From an uncultured Pseudomonadota bacterium (GTDB lineage: Bacteria > Myxococcota > UBA796): a stretch of DNA of 7,704 nucleotides. The position numbers and the translations under genes are program-made. Below the pieces are notes generated by a model. It was given only the letters and a program-made list of their open reading frames with translations, was not told the DNA's origin and did not search any database. This document shows positions 1 through 5,654 of the stretch, one piece after another; position 1 is the stretch's first letter, and each line of letters begins with the position of its first letter. The stretch spans positions 1 to 7,704 of the forward strand of contig CAJWHX010000150.1 of assembly GCA_913040875.1 (NCBI GenBank), in the 5' to 3' direction.

Positions 1-145
1 CGCTTTCCCAACCAAGGCAACGAGAGACAATAAGTACTGGCCCCTCGTTCGTCGAGTCAATGATGCTCATGGCGATCGCAATCTGATTTGTTCGTGTTCT
101 GCGTGGTTTGATGATGAGAGTACATCGGAAACACAATCGCAGTGA
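1..145 (+). CDS. gcvP: Glycine dehydrogenase (decarboxylating), P-protein, C-terminal end (partial)
   Basis: This is the last 47 residues of a gene entering from the left edge, read in the frame starting at base 2 and ending with TGA at 143-145. The stretch beginning [14 protein letters not shown] and continuing [17 protein letters not shown] matches the strongly conserved C-terminus of the PLP-dependent glycine decarboxylase P-protein. In that family the end reads roughly A-[AY]-P...[KR][FY]WP..[AR]R[IV][DN]..[YH]GD[RQ][NH]L[VIF]C[ST]C. P-protein decarboxylates glycine and passes the aminomethyl group to the lipoyl H-protein in the cytoplasmic glycine cleavage system. The ending suits the long single-chain form rather than the split GcvPB subunit. 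After the CSC motif there is a 15-residue acidic, polar tail ([14 protein letters not shown] region) that is probably lineage-specific. The stop overlaps the GTG start of the next gene. The catalytic lysine and active-site domain lie outside the window, so function rests on the C-terminal match alone. Confidence 0.93.
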   Translation, partial: AFPTKATRDNKYWPLVRRVNDAHGDRNLICSCSAWFDDESTSETQSQ

Positions 146-648
146 TCCTATGGGTTTGGCTACACTTGATCTCGACGGCAGTTGCGATGGAGTGTCCCAC
201 TCATGATCTGTATGCGTACAAACTGGATGCATATTCCATCGCAGTCGAAGATGATATTGTTCAGTTCAAACTGAGTGTTGATGAGCATAAGGTGGTTGAG
301 CCCGACGTTCGACTGTGGGTTGAACTGTTACAGTCATGCGAAGCTAATCAGACGTTGCAAACGTTTGTTCAGTGGCAGAGAACTTGGGTACAACTCATTG
401 ATTTAGGTCTTGAGTATCAATCGGCTAGTTGGATACACAAAATGCATTTGAAACGTGAGATTCGTCATGTCGAGCGACTGATTGTCATACAGTATGCACA
501 GATGCTTCACCGACTTGAACTTGAAACAGGCATATCGGTTCTTTGGAATGTTGAGGCGCACCCTTTTGCAAAAGGCATGGTATCTGCGGGCCGAGGATCT
601 CCAAAAGTGTATCGATACATTTACCATCAGTTCAATTTTGTTCAGTAG
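142..648 (+). CDS. Hypothetical small exported protein, translationally coupled to gcvP
   Basis: I do not recognise this 168-residue protein. The GTG start at 142 is chosen because it overlaps the gcvP stop as GTGA (bases 142-145), the classic arrangement for translational coupling. There is an in-frame stop at 115-117 and no other start codon between it and 142. No good Shine-Dalgarno sequence precedes it, as is common for coupled genes. Residues 1-16 ([16 protein letters not shown]) are hydrophobic and end in AVA, resembling a signal peptide cleaved near residue 15, but they lack the usual basic N-region. There is no lipobox. If that N-terminus is not real, ATG 187 (residue 16) would be the start. 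The mature part has two cysteines (C18, C66), is rich in His and Trp, and contains a probable long amphipathic helix at about 99-130. A periplasmic or outer-surface location is inferred only from the N-terminus. Linkage to gcvP suggests co-expression, not necessarily shared function. Confidence 0.7.
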   Translation: MILWVWLHLISTAVAMECPTHDLYAYKLDAYSIAVEDDIVQFKLSVDEHKVVEPDVRLWVELLQSCEANQTLQTFVQWQRTWVQLIDLGLEYQSASWIHKMHLKREIRHVERLIVIQYAQMLHRLELETGISVLWNVEAHPFAKGMVSAGRGSPKVYRYIYHQFNFVQ

Positions 649-699
649 ATTCTCGTAAATTCAGGGTTAAAGTGGACTATTTATGTCCGAAGGCGTTTT

Positions 700-738
700 G
701 GTATTTCGTATAATAAGTATACACTTATTAAAAATACC
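700..738 (+). promoter_or_regulatory. Promoter -10 (TATAAT) inside a nested inverted repeat, probable operator
   Basis: A perfect -10 hexamer TATAAT lies at 709-714. It overlaps an inverted repeat with 8-bp arms, TAATAAGT (711-718) and ACTTATTA (723-730), separated by ATAC. A second outer pair of arms, GGTATTT (700-706) and AAATACC (732-738), flanks it slightly off-centre. No convincing -35 hexamer is found at the usual distance (around 685-690). The predicted transcript would start near 720, giving a leader of about 29 bases for the gene at 749. A repressor bound to the palindrome would cover the -10 and start point. The same bases could also fold as a hairpin at the 5' end of the message. 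Promoter and operator roles are inference; the hexamer and arms are directly visible. Confidence 0.6.
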
Positions 739-742
739 GGAG
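739..742 (+). promoter_or_regulatory. Ribosome binding site GGAG deciding the start at 749
   Basis: GGAG sits six bases upstream of ATG 749. The longer reading frame opens at ATG 683, but that codon lies upstream of the TATAAT at 709-714, has no good ribosome binding site and would place the palindrome inside the coding sequence. The site therefore favours 749 as the true start. Confidence 0.65.
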
Positions 743-748
743 TGGATT

Positions 749-1855
749 ATGAGTATTGTATCCTTAGAATGTACGTATATTATCGAACGGATAAGATCTA
801 TAGCATTTCAAGTTGGATCTTTCTTGGGGGATGATTCGCAGTACAACCGAGAGAAACAGGCGAAGTATATGGTGGATGTTGTTGTAGGAGGTGGAGCGAA
901 TGAAATTTCCGACGCCATATCGGATACCATTTTGTATGGTCGAAACGAATCCGTTGAACTGGAGTCTACCCAGTTCTTTGAGGTGCTTCGATTTGCACGT
1001 CAGTTCTTTACACAGAAGGTATTGGATGCCATTCAGCTTGAGTCGAAACGACCGAGAGCCTCATTCATGGTCCTTAGACGTCGTATATTGGATGTCGAAT
1101 CGCATATTGATAACGGTATTCTTAGAATGGATTTCATCGTCGATAAAGAAAGGTATCCAATTCGTCTCAGTTATCGATTGGGCACTCAAAATTTTCTGGC
1201 GAATGCGTGGTTGCAATGGTTTGATACTACATTGACGGAGGCATTGACATCTTCAGGGGATTTGTCTGAAGACGTGAAGTCAACCATGCGGGGGCGTGCA
1301 CTGTGTTTCTTGAAGTACTTTCGAGAATACCGAAATGAGCGTCCTATCTTTTGGACCTACAATAGAGTGCACATCGTACGCGAAGCATTGATAGAACAGT
1401 TTCATAAGGATGTTGATAATGGCTATGTGAAATCCTATCAACCTCACTTGTGGGAGCGACATACTTTCGATAACGTCCGGAAATTTCTTCGCCGCGAAGG
1501 ATGCCCAGAGAAACTGTTCTGTACAGTTGGTAAACAAACCTTTATATTTGATTCTGCACTGTCGGAGCGAGATATATTCATCTCATTACAGCGTGGGAAA
1601 TCCGAGAGGATTCAGGGGATTCTCAATGCTGATGGATTGAGTTTAAGAACCACGGAGCATTTTGTGGTCATTCAACAATTACTGAAACGGTTGGATTCGA
1701 ATCCACTTGAAGAACTGTCTAGGCTTGGGCGAGAGTCAAAACATTGTACGGTATGCAATCGCAAGCTAGAATCAGAGCATTCCATTGCGCGGGGCATGGG
1801 GCCAATTTGCGCGTCACGGTTTCATCCCAAAATGGTTCAGCAGTCGCTCTTTTGA
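749..1855 (+). CDS. Uncharacterised protein with C-terminal DUF6011-like zinc-binding motif
   Basis: This is a 368-residue protein starting at ATG 749, behind GGAG and a promoter/operator; an alternative ATG at 683 would add 22 residues. The only recognisable element is at the C-terminus, residues about 331-358: CTVCNRKLESEHSIARGMGP followed by IC. This gives C333, C336 and C354 in the pattern CxxCxRxL...S...GxGPxC. The pattern corresponds to the small zinc-finger-type domain I recall as DUF6011, found in phage, plasmid and actinobacterial proteins. A fourth metal ligand is not obvious; a His in the EHS or FHP segments is possible. The rest (1-325) has no signal peptide or membrane segment and is charged and mixed alpha/beta, so the protein is probably cytoplasmic. 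Zinc and nucleic-acid binding are inference from the motif only. The operator-like palindrome suggests it is repressed, perhaps by itself. It converges on the membrane-protein gene with two bases between the stops. Confidence 0.75.
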   Translation: MSIVSLECTYIIERIRSIAFQVGSFLGDDSQYNREKQAKYMVDVVVGGGANEISDAISDTILYGRNESVELESTQFFEVLRFARQFFTQKVLDAIQLESKRPRASFMVLRRRILDVESHIDNGILRMDFIVDKERYPIRLSYRLGTQNFLANAWLQWFDTTLTEALTSSGDLSEDVKSTMRGRALCFLKYFREYRNERPIFWTYNRVHIVREALIEQFHKDVDNGYVKSYQPHLWERHTFDNVRKFLRREGCPEKLFCTVGKQTFIFDSALSERDIFISLQRGKSERIQGILNADGLSLRTTEHFVVIQQLLKRLDSNPLEELSRLGRESKHCTVCNRKLESEHSIARGMGPICASRFHPKMVQQSLF

Positions 1856-1857
1856 TC

Positions 1858-3579
1858 CTATTGCTTTGACAGGATTTGGTAGACAACATGCGCATCACTT
1901 TGTGCGATTGGTGCACCAAATATTTCCTTCCACAGTAACAGCTGTGCGCTGTGCCGTGTCTGAGGAATGAAATTGAAGTGCAATACAAAGTGTGTGAAGC
2001 CTTGTTGATTCAAGTTCTCACGTAGAGTATCTGGGTTTTGACAGGAATTCAGTCGGCATTGTTGGCGGATATCTCGCCATGATCCGGCTGTACTTGCAGC
2101 CTCGTTTAATCGACGCCAAACCTCTGTCCGATGAAGCCATGATTGCTGAATCCCATAGGCGATTGGACGTTCATGGAGCGTTTGCATCCACAGGTATTCA
2201 TGATGAGGAGATTGAGCTGTTGAAGGGTTTCGATTGGTTAGTGGAAAATTGAATATGTTTTGTGATGATGTCTGAAGTATTGAAATTACCTGTGCGTCGA
2301 CTGGAACTGGTTGTGTTGTAGACACAGGTTCCGTAAAACAGATCTGATGCTGTAAAAGGATGATTACACTGGCAATCCAAGCGTATCGAGTGATATGTTG
2401 CAATAGTAAGGCGCAGAGTACACTCCCTGTTAGCAGAGCCATCCAGCTGTACTCCCATGGAACTTCCATCGTTGAAAAGTAGGGGACAAGACCTGCTGTG
2501 GCATAATAAATAGGAGACGTCACTGTCCAGGTTTCATGTATTGTGATGTTCGGACCGAGTGTAAGAACAGTGAAATATAGACTCATTGCAAACCACAGGC
2601 CTGTACCTTTAGTGCGCAGTTTCTTGATGGCAATAAAACTGAGCCATCCCACAGGTATTATCCAGCCAATAAATATACTTTCTTCGAGTACATCGAATCC
2701 AAAAGACTGTTGTACTGTGGGTAAAAATAGGTCGAACACCGTAAAATCATTCAATACTTCCAAGGGAGTATTCCAGTCCCAGAATCGCTGGGCTTTGTGC
2801 TCAATGATACTGCTCTCTTGTAGACTCGACTGGGCTCTTCTACTGATTGGGTAGGCTACGCTAGCACAACCAATGGCAAGTGAGCTCATCCATTTCCACA
2901 AGGAACGGTTTTGGACAAGGTGCCACGAAGCGATCCACATACTGCTTAAGATTGCAAACAGGGCATAATGCCAAGACCCCAATACGGTCAGACCAAAAAA
3001 CACAATACCGCCGATACAGTATTGCCATCGTTGTTTCTGAATCAATCCGGTTAAACAATAGAGATATAGCAAGACCCACCCTAGATTTAGTCGTTCAAAG
3101 ACCGAAGAATGAAGTACAAAGCGTTCAATGAACGGAGTTGTGTCTAAGCAGCATAAAATAAAGAGTGTCGCCCAGAATGTTAACTGTAGCCGTTTGCCAA
3201 GTGCAATGGCTCCAATTCCCATCAGTGTCCATTGAAGAAGAATCATGACGTTGACACTCATTAGGAAAGGCATGCCGATGGAAGTCCCCATCCAGACAAT
3301 GAATCCATTCAGCCAGTCGACATGATACAGATCTCCGGTATATGGAGTATTCAAGAAGGTCTCTGTGTTGTTCCAGGTTTCTGTAAAGCCGCCGTCATTC
3401 CATTTCCGAATCCACCGCCAGTACCCCCATAAGTGAGGGTATACATCACTGTCGGGATGGCCAACGGTGCGATCTGTTGGGTCCATGAGGGTGTTTCGTA
3501 GAGCGATAATGCCCATGGTCATATGGATCCACAACAACGTGAAGAAGTGTTTCGTTTGCATATCCTCAACATATCGCAT
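1858..3579 (-). CDS. Polytopic membrane protein resembling GT-C-type glycosyltransferases
   Basis: From the ATG used here this gives 573 residues. The start is unsettled: TTG 3597 gives 579 and ATG 3561 gives 567. None has a well-spaced ribosome binding site, although GAGG lies two bases before ATG 3561. In 579-residue numbering, hydrophobic segments appear near 17-34, 98-133 (probably two), 139-156, 171-187, 194-228 (two), 237-250, 307-325, 334-350, 384-401 and 405-421, so about ten membrane spans. After the first span comes a polar loop with HPDSDVYPHLWGYWRW (47-62), similar in placement to the acidic first-loop motif of GT-C enzymes. A loop with Asn/Thr/Tyr/Asp follows at 75-95. Residues 430-579 form a soluble C-terminal part containing NFPL (450-453) and a WMQTLHERPIAYG segment (470-482), a style seen at the ends of such bacterial proteins. 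If it is GT-C, it would transfer a sugar from a polyprenyl-phosphate donor at the outer face of the inner membrane. Substrate and activity cannot be told from sequence, and other polytopic envelope proteins remain possible. Confidence 0.72.
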   Translation of the reverse strand: MRYVEDMQTKHFFTLLWIHMTMGIIALRNTLMDPTDRTVGHPDSDVYPHLWGYWRWIRKWNDGGFTETWNNTETFLNTPYTGDLYHVDWLNGFIVWMGTSIGMPFLMSVNVMILLQWTLMGIGAIALGKRLQLTFWATLFILCCLDTTPFIERFVLHSSVFERLNLGWVLLYLYCLTGLIQKQRWQYCIGGIVFFGLTVLGSWHYALFAILSSMWIASWHLVQNRSLWKWMSSLAIGCASVAYPISRRAQSSLQESSIIEHKAQRFWDWNTPLEVLNDFTVFDLFLPTVQQSFGFDVLEESIFIGWIIPVGWLSFIAIKKLRTKGTGLWFAMSLYFTVLTLGPNITIHETWTVTSPIYYATAGLVPYFSTMEVPWEYSWMALLTGSVLCALLLQHITRYAWIASVIILLQHQICFTEPVSTTQPVPVDAQVISILQTSSQNIFNFPLTNRNPSTAQSPHHEYLWMQTLHERPIAYGIQQSWLHRTEVWRRLNEAASTAGSWRDIRQQCRLNSCQNPDTLRENLNQQGFTHFVLHFNFIPQTRHSAQLLLWKEIFGAPIAQSDAHVVYQILSKQ

Positions 3580-3584
3580 TTGTG

Positions 3585-3593
3585 ATTGTATCA
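3585..3593 (-). promoter_or_regulatory. Possible extended -10 promoter for the membrane-protein gene
   Basis: On the minus strand these bases read TGATACAAT, an extended -10 (TGn) plus TACAAT, five of six bases of the consensus. No -35 hexamer is apparent upstream, as is allowed for extended -10 promoters. A transcript would start at about 3578-3579. That would make ATG 3579 essentially leaderless, or leave about 17 bases of leader before ATG 3561. It is a weak call from a short motif. Confidence 0.3.
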
Positions 3594-3631
3594 GCAAAAG
3601 GTAGCCGAGGTGGTTCTACGCAGAAGAAAGC

Positions 3632-3658
3632 AAAAAGGGTGCTCAATGAGCACCCCTT
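3632..3658 (-). terminator. Rho-independent terminator of the lipoprotein operon
   Basis: Read on the minus strand this is a perfect 8-bp stem, GGGTGCTC with GAGCACCC (arms 3648-3655 and 3637-3644), closed by a three-base ATT loop and followed at once by TTTTT (3636-3632). It begins some 35 bases after the stop of the downstream lipoprotein gene. It sits between that gene and the start of the membrane-protein gene, so it separates the two transcripts. On the plus strand no T-run follows, so it acts in one direction only. Confidence 0.88.
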
Positions 3659-3691
3659 GCATAGATCAATAGAAGATCAATATCAATCCGA

Positions 3692-5596
3692 TTATTGACC
3701 CAATACGTATTTTACGTTGCCCATGTTGTCGATGTAAGCAATGTGAATGAAGTTGGTTGGATCGATATCCACATCCAATTGCTCTCCACCAGTTCCGACA
3801 AAATAGGTCTGCCATGAGCCATTTTCTTTCAATGCAACGTTGACAGAGTTGCTGTTTGAATCGTGGAATACGATGTATGGGGCATCCTTGTTGTTGAATG
3901 CAAGACGAACGCGGTCTTTTGGAATCAAATCACGATTCCCCAACTCTTCCCAGTTATCAGCTGGAAGTGGGGGAGTACCAACGTTGACACTGGTAACGGT
4001 CTCGATGTTCCAACCATTGCAGCTTCCAGTGTTGCAGCCGTATTTTATTTGTTGGTTGTCGTTGTCGAAATAGGCAACACAAAGATTTCCGTTGTTCATC
4101 AACGCAGCGGAGTTGTAGATCCCTTGATTCAAAGAAACAGTGCTGTTGTAGCAATAAGAGCCACTTCCGGTTGCTGTGCCAAAGATATCGGTCAAACTCA
4201 AAGAAGAGTATTGATTGATGGTTCCAGGGTCGGTCGTCAACAATGTGTAGGTTCCACCTAAGAGCCCACTAATGTAGGAGTTGATGTAACTTGTTGCGGG
4301 ACTGGCAATCCAGCCGGGAAGATTGTTTACCACTTCTTGCAGCTCATTGTGGTTGTAGAATATTGCGTGTGCATCATCGCTGGAGTCAATGACAACTGTA
4401 TTGAACAATCCAGAGTATCCACCGATGGGTTCCGGAAAGTATGGTGCAACAAGTCCTGTAGGGTCTAAGTTTGCTACATCAACTTCTGGGAGTCCGATAT
4501 CCAATTGGATGTTGATTCCATTCAAACCAGTCAACCCAGACACAAGCTGGTTTTGCATGTCATAGATGTATGGAACTCCGGATTCACCATTGTAGTATAC
4601 GAATGTAGGCATGTTTCCGGAATCAATGTCCATTGCGACGTCACGACCAACGTTGTATCGTTCGTTTGTGCTTGGTCCGTCAATCTCAAGTGGGTCAGAC
4701 CAGTTTCCTTGAGCATCTCGGAAAATGTATTGAAGGGCGGTAAAACTAGACCCTTCTTCGGTAAATGCTACTTGAACTCGGTTTTGAGCATCGACCTTTG
4801 CGTCCATCCCAGCGACACCCAAACGACGAGCATCACCTTGTGATATGCGTTCACCACAGTCGGTACAGTCCGTTCCGAGTGCACAAACAGAGAAGTCAGA
4901 ACCAGGTCCACCATCATCACAATATCCATCGCCAACCCAGGCATTCTCATACCCACAGGAATCTGTACATGCGACGACAGAGTCGTTGGTTGGAGTGGCT
5001 GCCGATTCATATCCAGCCCAGTTGCCATTGGTCATTCGATAGTTGTACCAGATTTCATCGTCGTACTCATATACAACGTGTGCTTGACGGTATCCATCGA
5101 CAGAGATGGCAACACGGTCACATTCACCGCCACACAGTTCATCGACGTATTCTTCAGTGACTGCATAAAAACCAGGGTCACTGACGCCATCACAGTCTGT
5201 ATCGAGTCCGTCTGTGAGATCCTCTTCCATGCCCGGATTGACATTTGGATTGTTGTCATTGCAGTCGTTCCCACCAGCTGCCAAATCAACGTATCCATCT
5301 TGGTCCAAATCTGGTCCATCGATGCCGTCACAGTTCTGGTCGAACCCATCTACATTTCGATCTTCGGCACCCGGATTGATTTGTGAGTTGTTGTCATCGC
5401 AGTCACCTTGATTTTCTGAAAAGCCATCGTTATCATCGTCACTGTCAAGTGGATCTACTTCTGATGATGGTTCTCCAGATGGTTCTGAAGAGGCTTCAGA
5501 GGATGGTTCAGCTGTAATTTGACTACCATCTTTTTCAAAGTTGTTGGAACAGGCAAGCAATGTCAATGCGACGATTGAGAGGCTGAAAGGTTTCAT
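3692..5596 (-). CDS. Lipoprotein B: two MopE-type metal-binding repeats, six-Cys module, seven-blade beta-propeller
   Basis: This is a 634-residue protein. The start ATG 5594-5596 is chosen because GGAG lies six bases upstream and it opens a clean lipoprotein signal, MKPFSLSIVALTLLAC, with lipobox LLAC and lipidated C16; the frame is open 30 codons further upstream. A Ser/Glu/Pro linker (30-46) follows, then two Asp-rich repeats (51-92 and 96-139) with DxDxDG[YF] cores and paired cysteines (C66/C89, C112/C135), as in the MopE family (PF11617). Seven blade-like units follow near 161-187, 264-292, 319-346, 398-417, 495-521, 561-589 and 607-634, each like hxhDxxxxhHhhYhxxxxxhxY. A six-cysteine module (210-247) is inserted between blades 1 and 2. 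Blade 5 carries cysteines C482, C506, C521 and C526, shared with the paralog. It probably sits on the outer membrane or periplasmic face. Metal binding is family knowledge; the propeller fold is inference; ligand and role are unknown. It is second in an operon, 58 bases after lipoprotein A. Confidence 0.87.
   Translation of the reverse strand: MKPFSLSIVALTLLACSNNFEKDGSQITAEPSSEASSEPSGEPSSEVDPLDSDDDNDGFSENQGDCDDNNSQINPGAEDRNVDGFDQNCDGIDGPDLDQDGYVDLAAGGNDCNDNNPNVNPGMEEDLTDGLDTDCDGVSDPGFYAVTEEYVDELCGGECDRVAISVDGYRQAHVVYEYDDEIWYNYRMTNGNWAGYESAATPTNDSVVACTDSCGYENAWVGDGYCDDGGPGSDFSVCALGTDCTDCGERISQGDARRLGVAGMDAKVDAQNRVQVAFTEEGSSFTALQYIFRDAQGNWSDPLEIDGPSTNERYNVGRDVAMDIDSGNMPTFVYYNGESGVPYIYDMQNQLVSGLTGLNGINIQLDIGLPEVDVANLDPTGLVAPYFPEPIGGYSGLFNTVVIDSSDDAHAIFYNHNELQEVVNNLPGWIASPATSYINSYISGLLGGTYTLLTTDPGTINQYSSLSLTDIFGTATGSGSYCYNSTVSLNQGIYNSAALMNNGNLCVAYFDNDNQQIKYGCNTGSCNGWNIETVTSVNVGTPPLPADNWEELGNRDLIPKDRVRLAFNNKDAPYIVFHDSNSNSVNVALKENGSWQTYFVGTGGEQLDVDIDPTNFIHIAYIDNMGNVKYVLGQ
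4847..4975 (-). other. Inserted six-cysteine module (LNR-like) within lipoprotein B
   Basis: Residues 208-250 of lipoprotein B contain C210, C214, C226, C238, C244 and C247. They sit in the pattern CxxSC...DGxCDDGGPGS followed by CxLGTDCxDCGxR. I know this pattern from memory as a recurring small disulfide module in secreted proteins of myxobacteria-like bacteria and some protists. The DDGGPGS and TDCxDCG parts recall Lin-12/Notch repeats, which bind calcium and have three disulfides. It lies between blade 1 and blade 2 and has no counterpart in lipoprotein A. The disulfide pairing and calcium site are inference. Confidence 0.65.
5180..5446 (-). repeat. Two MopE-type metal-binding repeats of lipoprotein B
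   Basis: This covers residues 51-139. The units are about 45 residues each, and both carry DxDxDG-like starts, then GxCxDNN, [IV]NPG, an acidic stretch, DG[FL]D and xxCDG. Cysteines C66/C89 and C112/C135 are spaced 23 residues apart in both units. The motif is that of the MopE copper-binding repeat family; the DxDxDG core also resembles calcium-binding loops of thrombospondin type 3 repeats. Confidence 0.8.
5462..5509 (-). repeat. Four imperfect 12-bp tandem repeats encoding a Ser/Glu/Pro linker
   Basis: Four consecutive 12-base units on the minus strand (GAACCATCCTCT, GAAGCCTCTTCA, GAACCATCTGGA, GAACCATCATCA) encode EPSS, EASS, EPSG and EPSS. They form a flexible, disordered spacer between the lipidated N-terminus and the metal-binding repeats. 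Because the unit is a multiple of three, gain or loss of copies keeps the frame. Lipoprotein A has no such repeat at the equivalent place. Confidence 0.8.
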
Positions 5597-5602
5597 TATA
5601 GA

Positions 5603-5606
5603 CTCC
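5603..5606 (-). promoter_or_regulatory. Ribosome binding site deciding the lipoprotein B start
   Basis: GGAG on the minus strand is six bases upstream of ATG 5594-5596. The longer frame reaching 5686 overlaps the end of lipoprotein A and would bury the lipoprotein signal, so the internal ATG is preferred. The equivalent GGAG for lipoprotein A is at 7213-7216, seven bases from its ATG. Confidence 0.75.
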
Positions 5607-5654
5607 ATAAACGGTGTGTCAGAAGGTGAAGTAAAAGTAAAAGAAGGGGAGCGA

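Noticed and set aside
683..748. Upstream in-frame ATG 683 as the start of the zinc-motif gene
   Set aside because: It lies upstream of the TATAAT at 709-714, lacks a good ribosome binding site and would put the palindrome in coding sequence; ATG 749 has GGAG at six bases.
1855..1875. ATCCT...AGGAT inverted repeat between the convergent genes as a bidirectional terminator
   Set aside because: It has only 5-bp arms with an 11-base loop and no proper T-run on either strand.
3601..3619. GTAGCC...GGTTCTAC partial inverted repeat upstream of the membrane-protein gene
   Set aside because: The arms pair only over four contiguous bases; it is not distinguishable from chance.
3863..4261. 132-codon plus-strand open frame antisense to lipoprotein B
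   Set aside because: The minus-strand frame here has clear propeller repeats and conserved cysteines; the antisense translation resembles no family and has no ribosome binding site.
4765..5411. Several open frames of 60-130 codons on the plus strand, and other minus frames, across the Asp-rich repeats
   Set aside because: They are shadows of the lipoprotein B frame, caused by repetitive Asp/Asn codons; they have low-complexity translations and no convincing start signals.
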